64,000 nucleotides of DNA, from the NCBI RefSeq assembly GCF_026339935.1, contig NZ_JAPEPX010000001.1:5483501-5547500 (forward strand). Direction: 5' to 3'. The DNA comes from Streptomyces sp. NBC_01551 (lineage in GTDB: Bacteria; Actinomycetota; Actinomycetes; Streptomycetales; Streptomycetaceae). Position numbers and translations under genes: made by a program. The notes below the pieces were generated by a model, which had not been told where the DNA came from, did not search any database, and saw only the letters and a program-made list of their open reading frames with translations. Below are positions 8,773 through 16,187 of this stretch, piece by piece. Each line of letters starts with the position of its first letter. Within the stretch, counting starts at the first letter, position 1.

Positions 8773-9024
8773 ATGGTCCGTACCCCACTCACCCCCGAAG
8801 AGCGCGAGCGCGGCGAGCGGCTCGGCGCGCTGCTGCGCGAGGCGCGCGCCGGTCGCAGCATGGTCGAGGTCGCGGCGAGCGCCGGCCTGTCCGCCGAGAC
8901 CCTGCGCAAGATCGAGACGGGGCGTGCGCCCACCCCCGCGTTCTTCACCGTCGCCGCGCTGGCCGAGGCGCTCGGCCTCTCGCTCGACGACGTGATGCGG
9001 CGCTGCGCGTTCGTGCCCGTCTGA
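8773..9024 (+). CDS. Small XRE-type helix-turn-helix regulator
   Basis: DNA-binding protein of 83 aa that is essentially one HTH_3/XRE domain. The helix-turn-helix is LGALLREARAGRSMVEVAAS followed by AGLSAETLRKIETGRAPTP, about residues 16-55, and the C-terminal helix is AALAEALGLSLDDVMRRCAF. There is no effector domain. It is divergent from map, and the intergenic space carries two nested palindromes, so autoregulation together with control of map is the simplest reading. An upstream ATG in another frame (8765) gives a shadow frame and was not used. Confidence 0.88.
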   Translation: MVRTPLTPEERERGERLGALLREARAGRSMVEVAASAGLSAETLRKIETGRAPTPAFFTVAALAEALGLSLDDVMRRCAFVPV

Positions 9025-9072
9025 GCCGGGCCGCCGAGTCGCCGGGCCGCCGAGTCGCCGGGCCGCCGGGCC
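9025..9072 (+). repeat. 16-bp tandem repeat, three copies
   Basis: The unit GCCGGGCCGCCGAGTC occurs at 9025-9040 and 9041-9056, and a variant with three changed bases follows at 9057-9072. It begins at the first base after the XRE stop codon. It lies in a non-coding gap and may simply be slippage-generated; the self-complementary GGCC cores could fold into weak hairpins. Confidence 0.7.
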
Positions 9073-9150
9073 GCCGTTCGGGCGGGGCCGGGCGGCCGAA
9101 CGGCCGATTCGGGGTTGGGTTCGCCCGGGGCGCGGGGCAAGCGTGAAGGC

Positions 9151-9321
9151 GTGTCTGCCAAGAACGCATCGAAGCAACTCGGCATCGGACTGGTCGGCGC
9201 CCTCCTCGCGGCCGGCCTGCTTCTCGCGGCCTGCGCCGTCCCCGACGGGCGTGCGCACGACGCCCGGGATCCGGGAGCGGCCCGGGAGGCCGGCGAGGAA
9301 CCCCCTAAGGTCGGGGGATGA
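9151..9321 (+). CDS. Small putative lipoprotein
   Basis: Predicted 56-aa protein starting at GTG 9151. A hydrophobic segment (GIGLVGALLAAGLLLAAC) ends in a lipobox-like LLLAAC with Cys27, followed by a hydrophilic, charged tail rich in Asp, Arg and Glu. Its TGA overlaps the ATG of the next gene (ATGA at 9318-9321), typical of real coupled cistrons in this genome. I recognise no family. There is no strong ribosome binding site in front of the GTG; a longer start at 9115 exists but adds an unusual Gly/Arg-rich leader. The call is moderate because the reading frame is short. Confidence 0.45.
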   Translation: MSAKNASKQLGIGLVGALLAAGLLLAACAVPDGRAHDARDPGAAREAGEEPPKVGG

Positions 9322-9698
9322 CGCTTGAGGAGCTCGGCAAGGCGCGGTACGTCAGTCTCACCACCTTCCGCAAGGACGGCACGCCGGTGGCCACCCCGGT
9401 GTGGGCGGTGGCGGACGGCGGTGAGCTGTACGTGTGGACGCGCAGCGACTCGTGGAAGGTGAAGCGGATCCGCAACAACGGGCGGGTCGCCGTCTCCGCG
9501 TGCGATGTGCGGGGGCGGGTGGTGGAAGGCGCGCCGGTGCTGGAGGGCGAGGCGCGGCTGCTGGACGAGGCGGGGCTGAAGCGGGTGCGGGGGCTGATGT
9601 CGCGCAAGTACCGCTGGCAGTTCTGGATGCTGGACGTGCCCGCCGCGGTGTTCCGGCGGGGCGTGCGGCCGCACACGGGGATCGCCGTCAAGCTTTGA
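9318..9698 (+). CDS. PPOX-class F420-dependent protein
   Basis: Split-barrel flavin/F420-binding protein of 126 aa, of the pyridoxine-5-phosphate-oxidase-like fold used by actinobacterial F420H2-dependent reductases. It starts with the typical pattern ARYVSLTTFRKDGTPVATPV, then WTRSDSWKVKRIRNNGRVAV, which lines the cofactor site in this family. The substrate is unknown. The ATG overlaps the preceding small lipoprotein stop by 4 bp. It is followed by a 45-bp gap before the next gene. Confidence 0.85.
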   Translation: MTLEELGKARYVSLTTFRKDGTPVATPVWAVADGGELYVWTRSDSWKVKRIRNNGRVAVSACDVRGRVVEGAPVLEGEARLLDEAGLKRVRGLMSRKYRWQFWMLDVPAAVFRRGVRPHTGIAVKL

Positions 9699-9743
9699 GA
9701 CTCCCGTAGCCCGCCCGTAACACGGGTGGGATCCAATGCGGGC

Positions 9744-11360
9744 ATGGAGACCGCGACTTCGCCGGCGATCAGTCAACTCTCGGACTACTTACGGGCGTTG
9801 ACGCAGAGACTGGATCCCGGGGCGGGCTGGTACGGGGAGTTCCTGCGGCGGGACCGGGAGGGCCTGCGGGCCTGCGTGGACGGGGTGGCGATGCCGCCGT
9901 GGGACGTCGTGGAGTCGCTGCTGTGGGACGCGGGAGCGGACGCCCGCGAGGCGGCGTACGCGGCCCGGCTGCGGGCGGCGGCCGTCACGGCGTGGGACAT
10001 GCGGCCGGGCGGGACGGCGGAACTCCGGACCCTGCTCGCGGCGGCCGCGGCGCAGCGCGCCGCGTCGGAGACGACCCTGCGCCACCTGACGGACCGCCTC
10101 GCCGCGACCCCGCCGGACGCGGCCGCCCTGTCCCGGGAACTCACCTGGGCCCAAGACGATGCCACCCGGGCCGCCGCCCGTCACGCGGACCTGACGGCCC
10201 GCCTGACCGCCGCCACCCCGGCTCCGCCGGGCGGCCCCGCGCCCGGGCGCACCGTATACGGTCCGCCCGCACCCCAGGACCGAGCGGGCGGCGGATCGGC
10301 CGCCGCATCGCCGGAGGCGGGGGCGGGGCCCGCGCCCGGCCCCGAACCGGATTTCACGGGCGGGGAGTTGCCCGGGGCTCCGCAGCGGCCCATGGGGAAC
10401 GCGGAGGTCGCGGCGCCGGTGGGGCGGGCCGAGGGGCGGTGGCTGCGGGGCGGCCGCCGGGCCGGTGGCGCCCGGTACGCGGGGTCGGCGGCCCCCGACG
10501 CCCCGGCATTCACCCCGCCCCCCGGCCACCCGGCCGGCGGCGCCCCGGTGAAGTCCCCACGCGGCGCCCGCTTCGCCCCGCCCGACAACGTCGCCCCGGA
10601 TCCCGACCTCCCCGCCCCGCCCGGCGAGCCGCTCGCCCCGCCCGGGGGTGTGGCTCCGGAGCCCGTGCTGCCCGCCCCGCGCGGCGCCCGGTTCGGCCCG
10701 CCGCGGACCGGCGTCCCGGAGGGTGGGCTGTCCGAGTCCCGTGGTGCCCTGTTCGGTTCGCGCGCGGACGCGGCGGGTGGGGGTGTGGCGCCGGAAGGCG
10801 GTCCGTCCGACGCCGTCGGGTGGGGTTCGGGTGCTGCCGGGGAAACGCGGGGGCTGGTCGCCGCGCTGGGGGCGCTGCGGGCGCAGGGGCGGGGCGGGGA
10901 GGCGCACGTGCTGTTGTGCGAGGCCGCCGCCGGGCCCGCCGCGTGGTTGCCCGGGCTGGCCGAGGAGTTGGGGCGCGCCGGGCTCGCGGCCGACTGGGCC
11001 ACGCTGCTCTGGGAGGCGGCCTCGCTCCCGCCCGAGCGGCTGGCCGCGGCCGCCGCAGCCCTCGGCGAGGCCGGCCGGCACGCCGACTGCGACGCGCTGC
11101 TGCGCCAGGGCGCCGCCCGCCCCACCGCCGAGATCGCCGACGCCGCCCAGGCCCTCGCCACCGCCGGCCGCGCCCGCGAGGCCGACGCCCTGCTCGGCGC
11201 CTTCGTCCGCGTCCGCACCCCGGCGGAAGCCGCCGCGCTCGCCCGCCGCGCCCCGCAGTGGTTCGCCCCGCGCCTGCTCCGCGCCGCCCGAGCGGTCTCC
11301 GCCTCCAGCCACGGCGACCTCGTGCACGCCTTCCGCGTGGCCGGAATCGTCCCCGCGTAA
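9744..11360 (+). CDS. Large low-complexity protein of unknown function
   Basis: Unrecognised 538-aa protein. Residues 1-160 look helical, beginning LSDYLRALTQRLDPGAGWYG and containing MPPWDVVESLLWDAG, then an Ala-rich coiled-coil-like stretch (AAAAQRAASETTLRHLTDRL). Residues about 165-365 are a Pro/Gly/Ala-rich linker with repeated blocks of the type APPGxxAP and RGARFGPP, certainly disordered. The C-terminal part is an Ala/Leu-rich helical-repeat region (LAAAAAALGEAGRHADCDAL, then ATAGRAREADALLGAF), like a solenoid. The ATG at 9744 was chosen over GTG 9726. GC-rich linker DNA leaves several frames open, but the flanking helical parts make this frame the coherent one. No signal peptide is visible. 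Confidence 0.7.
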   Translation: METATSPAISQLSDYLRALTQRLDPGAGWYGEFLRRDREGLRACVDGVAMPPWDVVESLLWDAGADAREAAYAARLRAAAVTAWDMRPGGTAELRTLLAAAAAQRAASETTLRHLTDRLAATPPDAAALSRELTWAQDDATRAAARHADLTARLTAATPAPPGGPAPGRTVYGPPAPQDRAGGGSAAASPEAGAGPAPGPEPDFTGGELPGAPQRPMGNAEVAAPVGRAEGRWLRGGRRAGGARYAGSAAPDAPAFTPPPGHPAGGAPVKSPRGARFAPPDNVAPDPDLPAPPGEPLAPPGGVAPEPVLPAPRGARFGPPRTGVPEGGLSESRGALFGSRADAAGGGVAPEGGPSDAVGWGSGAAGETRGLVAALGALRAQGRGGEAHVLLCEAAAGPAAWLPGLAEELGRAGLAADWATLLWEAASLPPERLAAAAAALGEAGRHADCDALLRQGAARPTAEIADAAQALATAGRAREADALLGAFVRVRTPAEAAALARRAPQWFAPRLLRAARAVSASSHGDLVHAFRVAGIVPA

Positions 11361-11489
11361 GGGGTGTAAATGGCGCAGACCGCCCGCCTTCTGACCACAA
11401 GCGACCGGACGGCGACGTAACGTGATCGACTACTCCAACCGCGCACGGCGCTCTTGCCCCACGCGGTGACGAGGCCTACGTTCTACTCC

Positions 11490-11514
11490 CTACGCACTCC
11501 GTCTACGTGCGTAG
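11490..11514. promoter_or_regulatory. Inverted repeat upstream of the pyrimidine/hydantoin operon
   Basis: Perfect 8-bp arms, CTACGCAC at 11490-11497 and GTGCGTAG at 11507-11514, are separated by 9 bp. TTCTAC at 11481-11486 and GTAGAA at 11511-11516 add a second nested pair. CTACG also recurs at 11476, 11490 and 11503, that is with a 13-14 bp period. The block ends 28 bp before the operon's first ATG, a good position for a repressor or activator site. No regulator gene is adjacent. The rest of the 184-bp gap shows nothing I can name. Confidence 0.5.
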
Positions 11515-11544
11515 AACCGGCGTTCCCGTCGCGAGGAGCAGCTC

Positions 11545-12387
11545 ATGGCCCAAGTCGTCCGCGCCGCGCTGGTCCAGGCCACCTGGACCGGAGACACCGA
11601 GTCGATGATCGCCAAACACGAGGAACACGCCCGCCGGGCCGCCGCCCAGGGCGCGAAGATCATCGGGTTCCAGGAGGTGTTCAACGCCCCCTACTTCTGC
11701 CAGGTCCAGGAACCCGAGCACTACCGCTGGGCCGAACCCGTCCCCGACGGCCCCACCGTCCGGCGCATGCAGGAACTCGCCCGCGAGACCGGCATGGTGA
11801 TCGTCGTACCGGTCTTCGAGCTGGAGGCCGAGGGGTTCTACTACAACACCGCCGCCGTCATCGACGCCGACGGCAGCTACCTCGGCAAGTACCGCAAGCA
11901 CCACATCCCCCAGGTCAAGGGGTTCTGGGAGAAGTACTACTTCCGCCCCGGCAACCTCGGCTGGCCCGTCTTCGACACCGCCGTCGGCAAGGTCGGAGTC
12001 TACATCTGCTACGACCGCCACTTCCCCGAGGGCTGGCGCGCCCTGGGCCTGGCCGGCGCCCAGCTCGTCTTCAACCCGTCCGCCACCTCCCGCAGCCTGT
12101 CCTCCTACCTCTGGCAGCTGGAACAGCCCGCCTCGGCCGTCGCCAACGAGTACTTCATCGCCGCGATCAACCGCGTCGGCCGGGAGGAGTACGGCGACAA
12201 CGAGTTCTACGGCACCAGCTACTTCGTCGACCCCCGCGGCCAGTTCGTCGGCGAGGTCGCCAGCGACAAGGAGGAGGAACTCCTCGTCCGCGACCTCGAC
12301 TTCGACCTGATCAAGGAGGTCCGCGACCAGTGGGCCTTCTACCGCGACCGCCGTCCCGACGCCTACGGAGGACTCGTACAGCCGTGA
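11545..12387 (+). CDS. Nitrilase-superfamily amidohydrolase, beta-ureidopropionase-like
   Basis: Carbon-nitrogen hydrolase of 280 aa, expected to release CO2 and ammonia from N-carbamoyl-beta-alanine or a similar N-carbamoyl compound. The catalytic triad is visible as Glu44 (GFQEVF), Lys118 (GKYRKHHIP) and Cys155 (VYICYDRHFPE). The RKHHIP and GFWEKYYFRPGN strings are those of beta-ureidopropionases rather than plain nitrilases. GAGGAG at 11533-11538 precedes the ATG. It is the first gene of a five-gene operon with an aminotransferase, a dihydropyrimidinase, an LLM oxidoreductase and an NCS1 permease, which fits reductive pyrimidine or hydantoin breakdown. N-carbamoylputrescine amidase is the main alternative. 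Confidence 0.88.
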   Translation: MAQVVRAALVQATWTGDTESMIAKHEEHARRAAAQGAKIIGFQEVFNAPYFCQVQEPEHYRWAEPVPDGPTVRRMQELARETGMVIVVPVFELEAEGFYYNTAAVIDADGSYLGKYRKHHIPQVKGFWEKYYFRPGNLGWPVFDTAVGKVGVYICYDRHFPEGWRALGLAGAQLVFNPSATSRSLSSYLWQLEQPASAVANEYFIAAINRVGREEYGDNEFYGTSYFVDPRGQFVGEVASDKEEELLVRDLDFDLIKEVRDQWAFYRDRRPDAYGGLVQP

Positions 12388-13679
12388 CCAACCCGATCCC
12401 CCTGCACAGCAGGCACCGCGGCGTCCTGCCCGAATGGCTCGCGCTGTACTACGACCGGCCGCTCGAACTCACCCACGGCGAGGGCCGCCACGTCTGGGAC
12501 GCCGACGGCAACCGCTACCTCGACTTCTTCGGCGGCATCCTCACCACGATGACCGCCCACGCCCTGCCCGAGGTCACCAAGGCCGTCTCCGAACAGGCCG
12601 GGCGGCTCATCCACTCCTCCACCCTGTACCTCAACCGCCCGATGATCGAGTTGGCCGAGCGGATCGCCGCCCTCTCCGGCATCCCCGACGCCCGGGTCTT
12701 CTTCACCACCTCCGGCACCGAGGCCAACGACACCGCCCTGCTGCTCGCGACGACGTACCGCCGCTCCAACCAGATCCTGGCGATGCGCAACAGCTACCAC
12801 GGCCGCTCCTTCTCCACCGTCTCGATCACCGGCAACCGCGGCTGGTCCCCGACGAGCCTCTCGCCGCTCCAGACGTACTACGTCCACGGCGCCGTCCGCA
12901 CCCGCGGCCCCTTCGCCGGCCTCGACGACACCGCCTTCACCGCGGCCGCCGTCGCCGACCTCGAAGACGTGCTCGGCCAGGCCCGCGGCGGCGTGGCGGC
13001 CCTCATCGCCGAGCCCATCCAGGGCGTCGGCGGGTTCACCTCCCCGCCCGACGGCCTCTACGGGGCCTTCCGCGAAGTCCTCGACCGGCACGGGATCCTC
13101 TGGATCAGCGACGAGGTACAGACCGGCTGGGGCCGTACCGGCGACCACTTCTGGGGCTGGCAGGCGCACGCCCAAAGCGGCCCGCCGGACATCCTCACCT
13201 TCGCCAAGGGCATCGGCAACGGCATGTCCGTCGGCGGCGTCGTGGCCCGCGCCGAGGTGATGAACTGCATCGACTCCAACTCCATCTCCACCTTCGGCGG
13301 CTCCCCGGTCACCATGGCGGCCGGTGTCGCCAACCTCGGGTACCTGCTGGAGCACGACCTCCAGGGCAACGCCCGCCGCGTCGGCGGCCTGCTCCTGGAA
13401 CGGCTGCGCGCCATCGCCGCCACCGTGCCCGCCGTACGGGAGGTCCGCGGCCGGGGCCTGATGGCCGGGCTGGAACTCACGAAGCCCGGAACCGACCAGG
13501 CCGACCCGGACGCGGCCGCCGCCGTCCTGGAAGCAGCCCGCGCCGGCGGCCTGCTGCTCGGCAAGGGCGGCGGGTACAACACCAGCGTGCTGCGCATCGC
13601 GCCGCCGCTCTCCCTCACCGTCGCCGAGGCGGAAGAGGGCGCCGAGATCCTCTCCGAGGCCCTGCACGGCCTCAACTAG
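12384..13679 (+). CDS. Class III omega-aminotransferase
   Basis: PLP-dependent aminotransferase of 431 aa. The Schiff-base lysine is Lys275 (TFAKGIGNG) and the PLP-ring aspartate is Asp243 (WISDEVQTGWGR); the cofactor-phosphate loop is SGTEAND (110-116). It resembles the AGXT2/beta-alanine-pyruvate group. In this operon it could remove the amino group from beta-alanine or beta-aminoisobutyrate made by the upstream hydrolase. The GTG start at 12384 overlaps the hydrolase stop in a GTGA. The true donor/acceptor pair is inferred from context. Confidence 0.9.
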   Translation: MTNPIPLHSRHRGVLPEWLALYYDRPLELTHGEGRHVWDADGNRYLDFFGGILTTMTAHALPEVTKAVSEQAGRLIHSSTLYLNRPMIELAERIAALSGIPDARVFFTTSGTEANDTALLLATTYRRSNQILAMRNSYHGRSFSTVSITGNRGWSPTSLSPLQTYYVHGAVRTRGPFAGLDDTAFTAAAVADLEDVLGQARGGVAALIAEPIQGVGGFTSPPDGLYGAFREVLDRHGILWISDEVQTGWGRTGDHFWGWQAHAQSGPPDILTFAKGIGNGMSVGGVVARAEVMNCIDSNSISTFGGSPVTMAAGVANLGYLLEHDLQGNARRVGGLLLERLRAIAATVPAVREVRGRGLMAGLELTKPGTDQADPDAAAAVLEAARAGGLLLGKGGGYNTSVLRIAPPLSLTVAEAEEGAEILSEALHGLN

Positions 13680-13698
13680 CCACGGGGAGACGTACTCC

Positions 13699-15099
13699 AT
13701 GAGCCCACGCACCCTCATCCGCGGCGGTCTCGTCATCACGGCCGCCGACGAACTCCACGCCGACGTGCTGATCGAGGACGGCCGCGTCGCCGCCCTCGCG
13801 GCCCACGGCTCGGCGGCCGCCGAGGCCTGGACGGCCGACCGTACGATCGACGCGAGCGGGAAGTACGTCATCCCCGGCGGCGTCGACGCGCACACCCACA
13901 TGGAGCTGCCCTTCGGCGGCACCGCCGCCTCCGACACCTTCGAGACGGGCACCCGGGCCGCCGCCTGGGGCGGCACCACCACCATCGTCGACTTCGCCGT
14001 GCAGAGCATGGGCCAGGCCCTGCGCCAGGGGCTCGACACCTGGTACGCCAAGGCCGACGGCAACTGCGCCATCGACTACGCCTTCCACATGATCCTCTCG
14101 GACGTCAACGAGGGGACCCTGAAGGAGATGGACCACCTGGTGGGGGAGGGGATCACCTCCTTCAAGCTGTTCATGGCCTACCCCGGCGTCTTCTACAGCG
14201 ACGACGGGCAGATCCTGCGCGCCATGCAGCGGGCCTCCGGCAACGGCGGGCTGATCATGATGCACGCCGAGAACGGCATCGCGATCGACGTCCTCGTCGA
14301 GCAGGCCCTGGCCCGCGGCGAGACCGACCCCCGCCACCACGGCGAGGTCCGCAAGGTCCTCCTCGAAGCCGAGGCCACCCACCGGGCCATCCAGCTCGCC
14401 CGGGTGGCCGGCTCCCCGCTGTACGTCGTCCACGTCTCGGCCGAGGAGGCGGTGGCCGAGCTCGCCGCCGCCCGCGACAAGGGCCTGCCGGTCTTCGGCG
14501 AGACCTGCCCGCAGTACCTGTTCCTGTCCACCGACAACCTCGCGGAGCCCGACTTCCAGGGCGCCAAGTACGTCTGCTCCACCCCGCTGCGGCCCAGGGA
14601 ACACCAGGCCGCGCTCTGGCGGGGCCTGCGGACCAACGACCTCCAGGTGGTCTCCACCGACCACTGCCCCTTCTGCTTCCGCGGCCAGAAGGAGCTCGGC
14701 CGCGGCGACTTCTCGAAGATCCCGAACGGGCTGCCGGGCGTGGAGAACCGGATGGACCTCCTGCACCAGGCCGTCCTGGACGGGCACATCAGCCGCCGCC
14801 GCTGGATCGAGATCGCCTGCGCAAGCCCGGCCCGGATGTTCGGCCTCTACCCGCAGAAGGGCACCATCGCGCCGGGCGCCGACGCCGACATCGTCCTCTA
14901 CGATCCGCACGCCGAGCAGGTCATCTCCGCCGAGACGCACCACATGAACGTGGACTACTCGGCGTACGAGGGCAAGCGGATCACCGGACGCGTCGACACC
15001 GTTCTCTCGCGCGGCGAACTCGTCGTCGACCGGCGCGAGTACACCGGCCGGGCCGGCCACGGCGTCTTCGTCGCCCGCTCCACCTGCCAGTACCTGTAA
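13699..15099 (+). CDS. hydA: Dihydropyrimidinase / D-hydantoinase
   Basis: Cyclic amidohydrolase of 466 aa that opens dihydrouracil, dihydrothymine or hydantoins to N-carbamoyl amino acids. The binuclear zinc site is complete: His65 and His67 (DAHTHME), carbamylated Lys156 (SFKLFMAYPG), His189 (MHAENG), His245 (YVVHVSAEE) and Asp321 (STDHCPF). Start ATG 13699 follows a GGGGAGA ribosome site about 10 bp upstream and lies 19 bp after the aminotransferase stop. Its product would be the substrate of the hydrolase encoded at 11545, so the operon contains the second and third steps of reductive pyrimidine catabolism. Confidence 0.95.
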   Translation: MSPRTLIRGGLVITAADELHADVLIEDGRVAALAAHGSAAAEAWTADRTIDASGKYVIPGGVDAHTHMELPFGGTAASDTFETGTRAAAWGGTTTIVDFAVQSMGQALRQGLDTWYAKADGNCAIDYAFHMILSDVNEGTLKEMDHLVGEGITSFKLFMAYPGVFYSDDGQILRAMQRASGNGGLIMMHAENGIAIDVLVEQALARGETDPRHHGEVRKVLLEAEATHRAIQLARVAGSPLYVVHVSAEEAVAELAAARDKGLPVFGETCPQYLFLSTDNLAEPDFQGAKYVCSTPLRPREHQAALWRGLRTNDLQVVSTDHCPFCFRGQKELGRGDFSKIPNGLPGVENRMDLLHQAVLDGHISRRRWIEIACASPARMFGLYPQKGTIAPGADADIVLYDPHAEQVISAETHHMNVDYSAYEGKRITGRVDTVLSRGELVVDRREYTGRAGHGVFVARSTCQYL

Positions 15100-15119
15100 G
15101 GGCCGAGAGCCACCGCAGC

Positions 15120-15146
15120 AAGGAGCACAGAGCAAGGAGCAAGGAG
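15120..15146 (+). promoter_or_regulatory. Triple AAGGAG ribosome-binding tract before the LLM oxidoreductase
   Basis: AAGGAG appears three times in the 52-bp gap between hydA and the next gene, at 15120-15125, 15134-15139 and 15141-15146. Only the last is correctly spaced (5 bp) from the ATG at 15152. The copies sit in short direct repeats of GCAAGGAGCA. The extra copies could act as ribosome standby sites that raise expression of this cistron within the operon, or be duplication without function. Confidence 0.6.
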
Positions 15147-15151
15147 CCGCC

Positions 15152-16153
15152 ATGGATTTCGGCCTCGTCCTGCAAACCGACCCCCCCGCCTCCGGGGTGG
15201 TCAGCCTCATGAAGCGCGCCGAGCGCAACGGGTTCCGCTACGGCTGGACCTTCGACTCGGCCGTGCTGTGGCAAGAGCCCTTCGTCATCTACAGCCAGAT
15301 CCTCGCCAACACGCAGAAGCTGCACGTCGGCCCCATGGTCACCAACCCGGGCACCCGCACCTGGGAGGTCACCGCCTCCACCTTCGCCACCCTCAACGAC
15401 ATGTACGGCAACCGCACCGTGTGCGGGATCGGCCGCGGCGACTCGGCGATGCGGGTCGCCGGGCGCAAGCCCAACACCCTGGCCCGCCTCGGCGAGGCCA
15501 TCGGGGTCATCCGCGACCTGGCGGAGGGCCGGGAGGCCCTCGTCGACGGCAACGCGCTGCGGCTGCCGTGGGTCAAGGACGGGAAGCTGCCCGTCTGGAT
15601 GGCGGCGTACGGGCCCAAGGCCCTCGCCCTGGCCGGGGAGAAGGCCGACGGGTTCATCCTCCAGCTCGCCGACCCCTTCCTCACCGAGTGGATGGTCAAG
15701 TCGGTCCGGGAGGCCGCCGCGGCGGCCGGCCGCGACCCGGACGCGATCACCATCTGCGTCGCGGCGCCTGCGTACGTGGGCGACGACCTCGCCCACGCCC
15801 GCGACCAGTGCCGCTGGTTCGGCGGGATGGTCGGCAACCACGTCGCCGACCTCGTCTCCCGCTACGGAGAGCACTCCGGCCTGGTCCCGGACGCCCTCAC
15901 CGAGTACATCAAGGCCCGCCAGGGCTACGACTACAGCCACCACGGCCGCGCCGGGAACCCGTCCGCGGACTTCGTCCCGGACGAGATCGTCGACCGCTTC
16001 TGCCTGCTGGGCCCGCCCGAGGCCCACATCGACAAGCTCCGCGTCCTGCGCGACCTCGGCGTCCACCAGTTCGCGGTCTACGACATGCACGACGCGAAGG
16101 AGGCCACGATCGACGCCTACGGGCAGCACGTGATCCCGGCCCTCAGATCCTGA
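15152..16153 (+). CDS. LLM-class F420-dependent oxidoreductase
   Basis: Luciferase-like (beta/alpha)8 oxidoreductase of 333 aa, similar to methylene-tetrahydromethanopterin reductase and to the actinobacterial family that is found beside hydantoinases. Cofactor-site features are MDFGLVLQTDPP at the N-terminus, GPMVTNPGTRTWEVTAS (66-82) and GIGRGDSAMRVAGRKP (about 93-108). It uses F420 or flavin. No dihydropyrimidine dehydrogenase is in the operon, so this enzyme may supply the reduction that makes dihydropyrimidines; that is inference. It is preceded by a triple ribosome-binding tract and followed 34 bp later by the permease. Confidence 0.87.
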   Translation: MDFGLVLQTDPPASGVVSLMKRAERNGFRYGWTFDSAVLWQEPFVIYSQILANTQKLHVGPMVTNPGTRTWEVTASTFATLNDMYGNRTVCGIGRGDSAMRVAGRKPNTLARLGEAIGVIRDLAEGREALVDGNALRLPWVKDGKLPVWMAAYGPKALALAGEKADGFILQLADPFLTEWMVKSVREAAAAAGRDPDAITICVAAPAYVGDDLAHARDQCRWFGGMVGNHVADLVSRYGEHSGLVPDALTEYIKARQGYDYSHHGRAGNPSADFVPDEIVDRFCLLGPPEAHIDKLRVLRDLGVHQFAVYDMHDAKEATIDAYGQHVIPALRS

Positions 16154-16187
16154 CCCCGATCCCCACCCGACGCGAAGGGGTGCGCTC

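Noticed and set aside
6142..9258. A 1038-codon open frame on the minus strand
   Set aside because: It runs antisense through ggt and out of frame through map, both of which have complete motifs; its translation is Arg/Gly/Pro-rich with no domain. It is a high-GC shadow.
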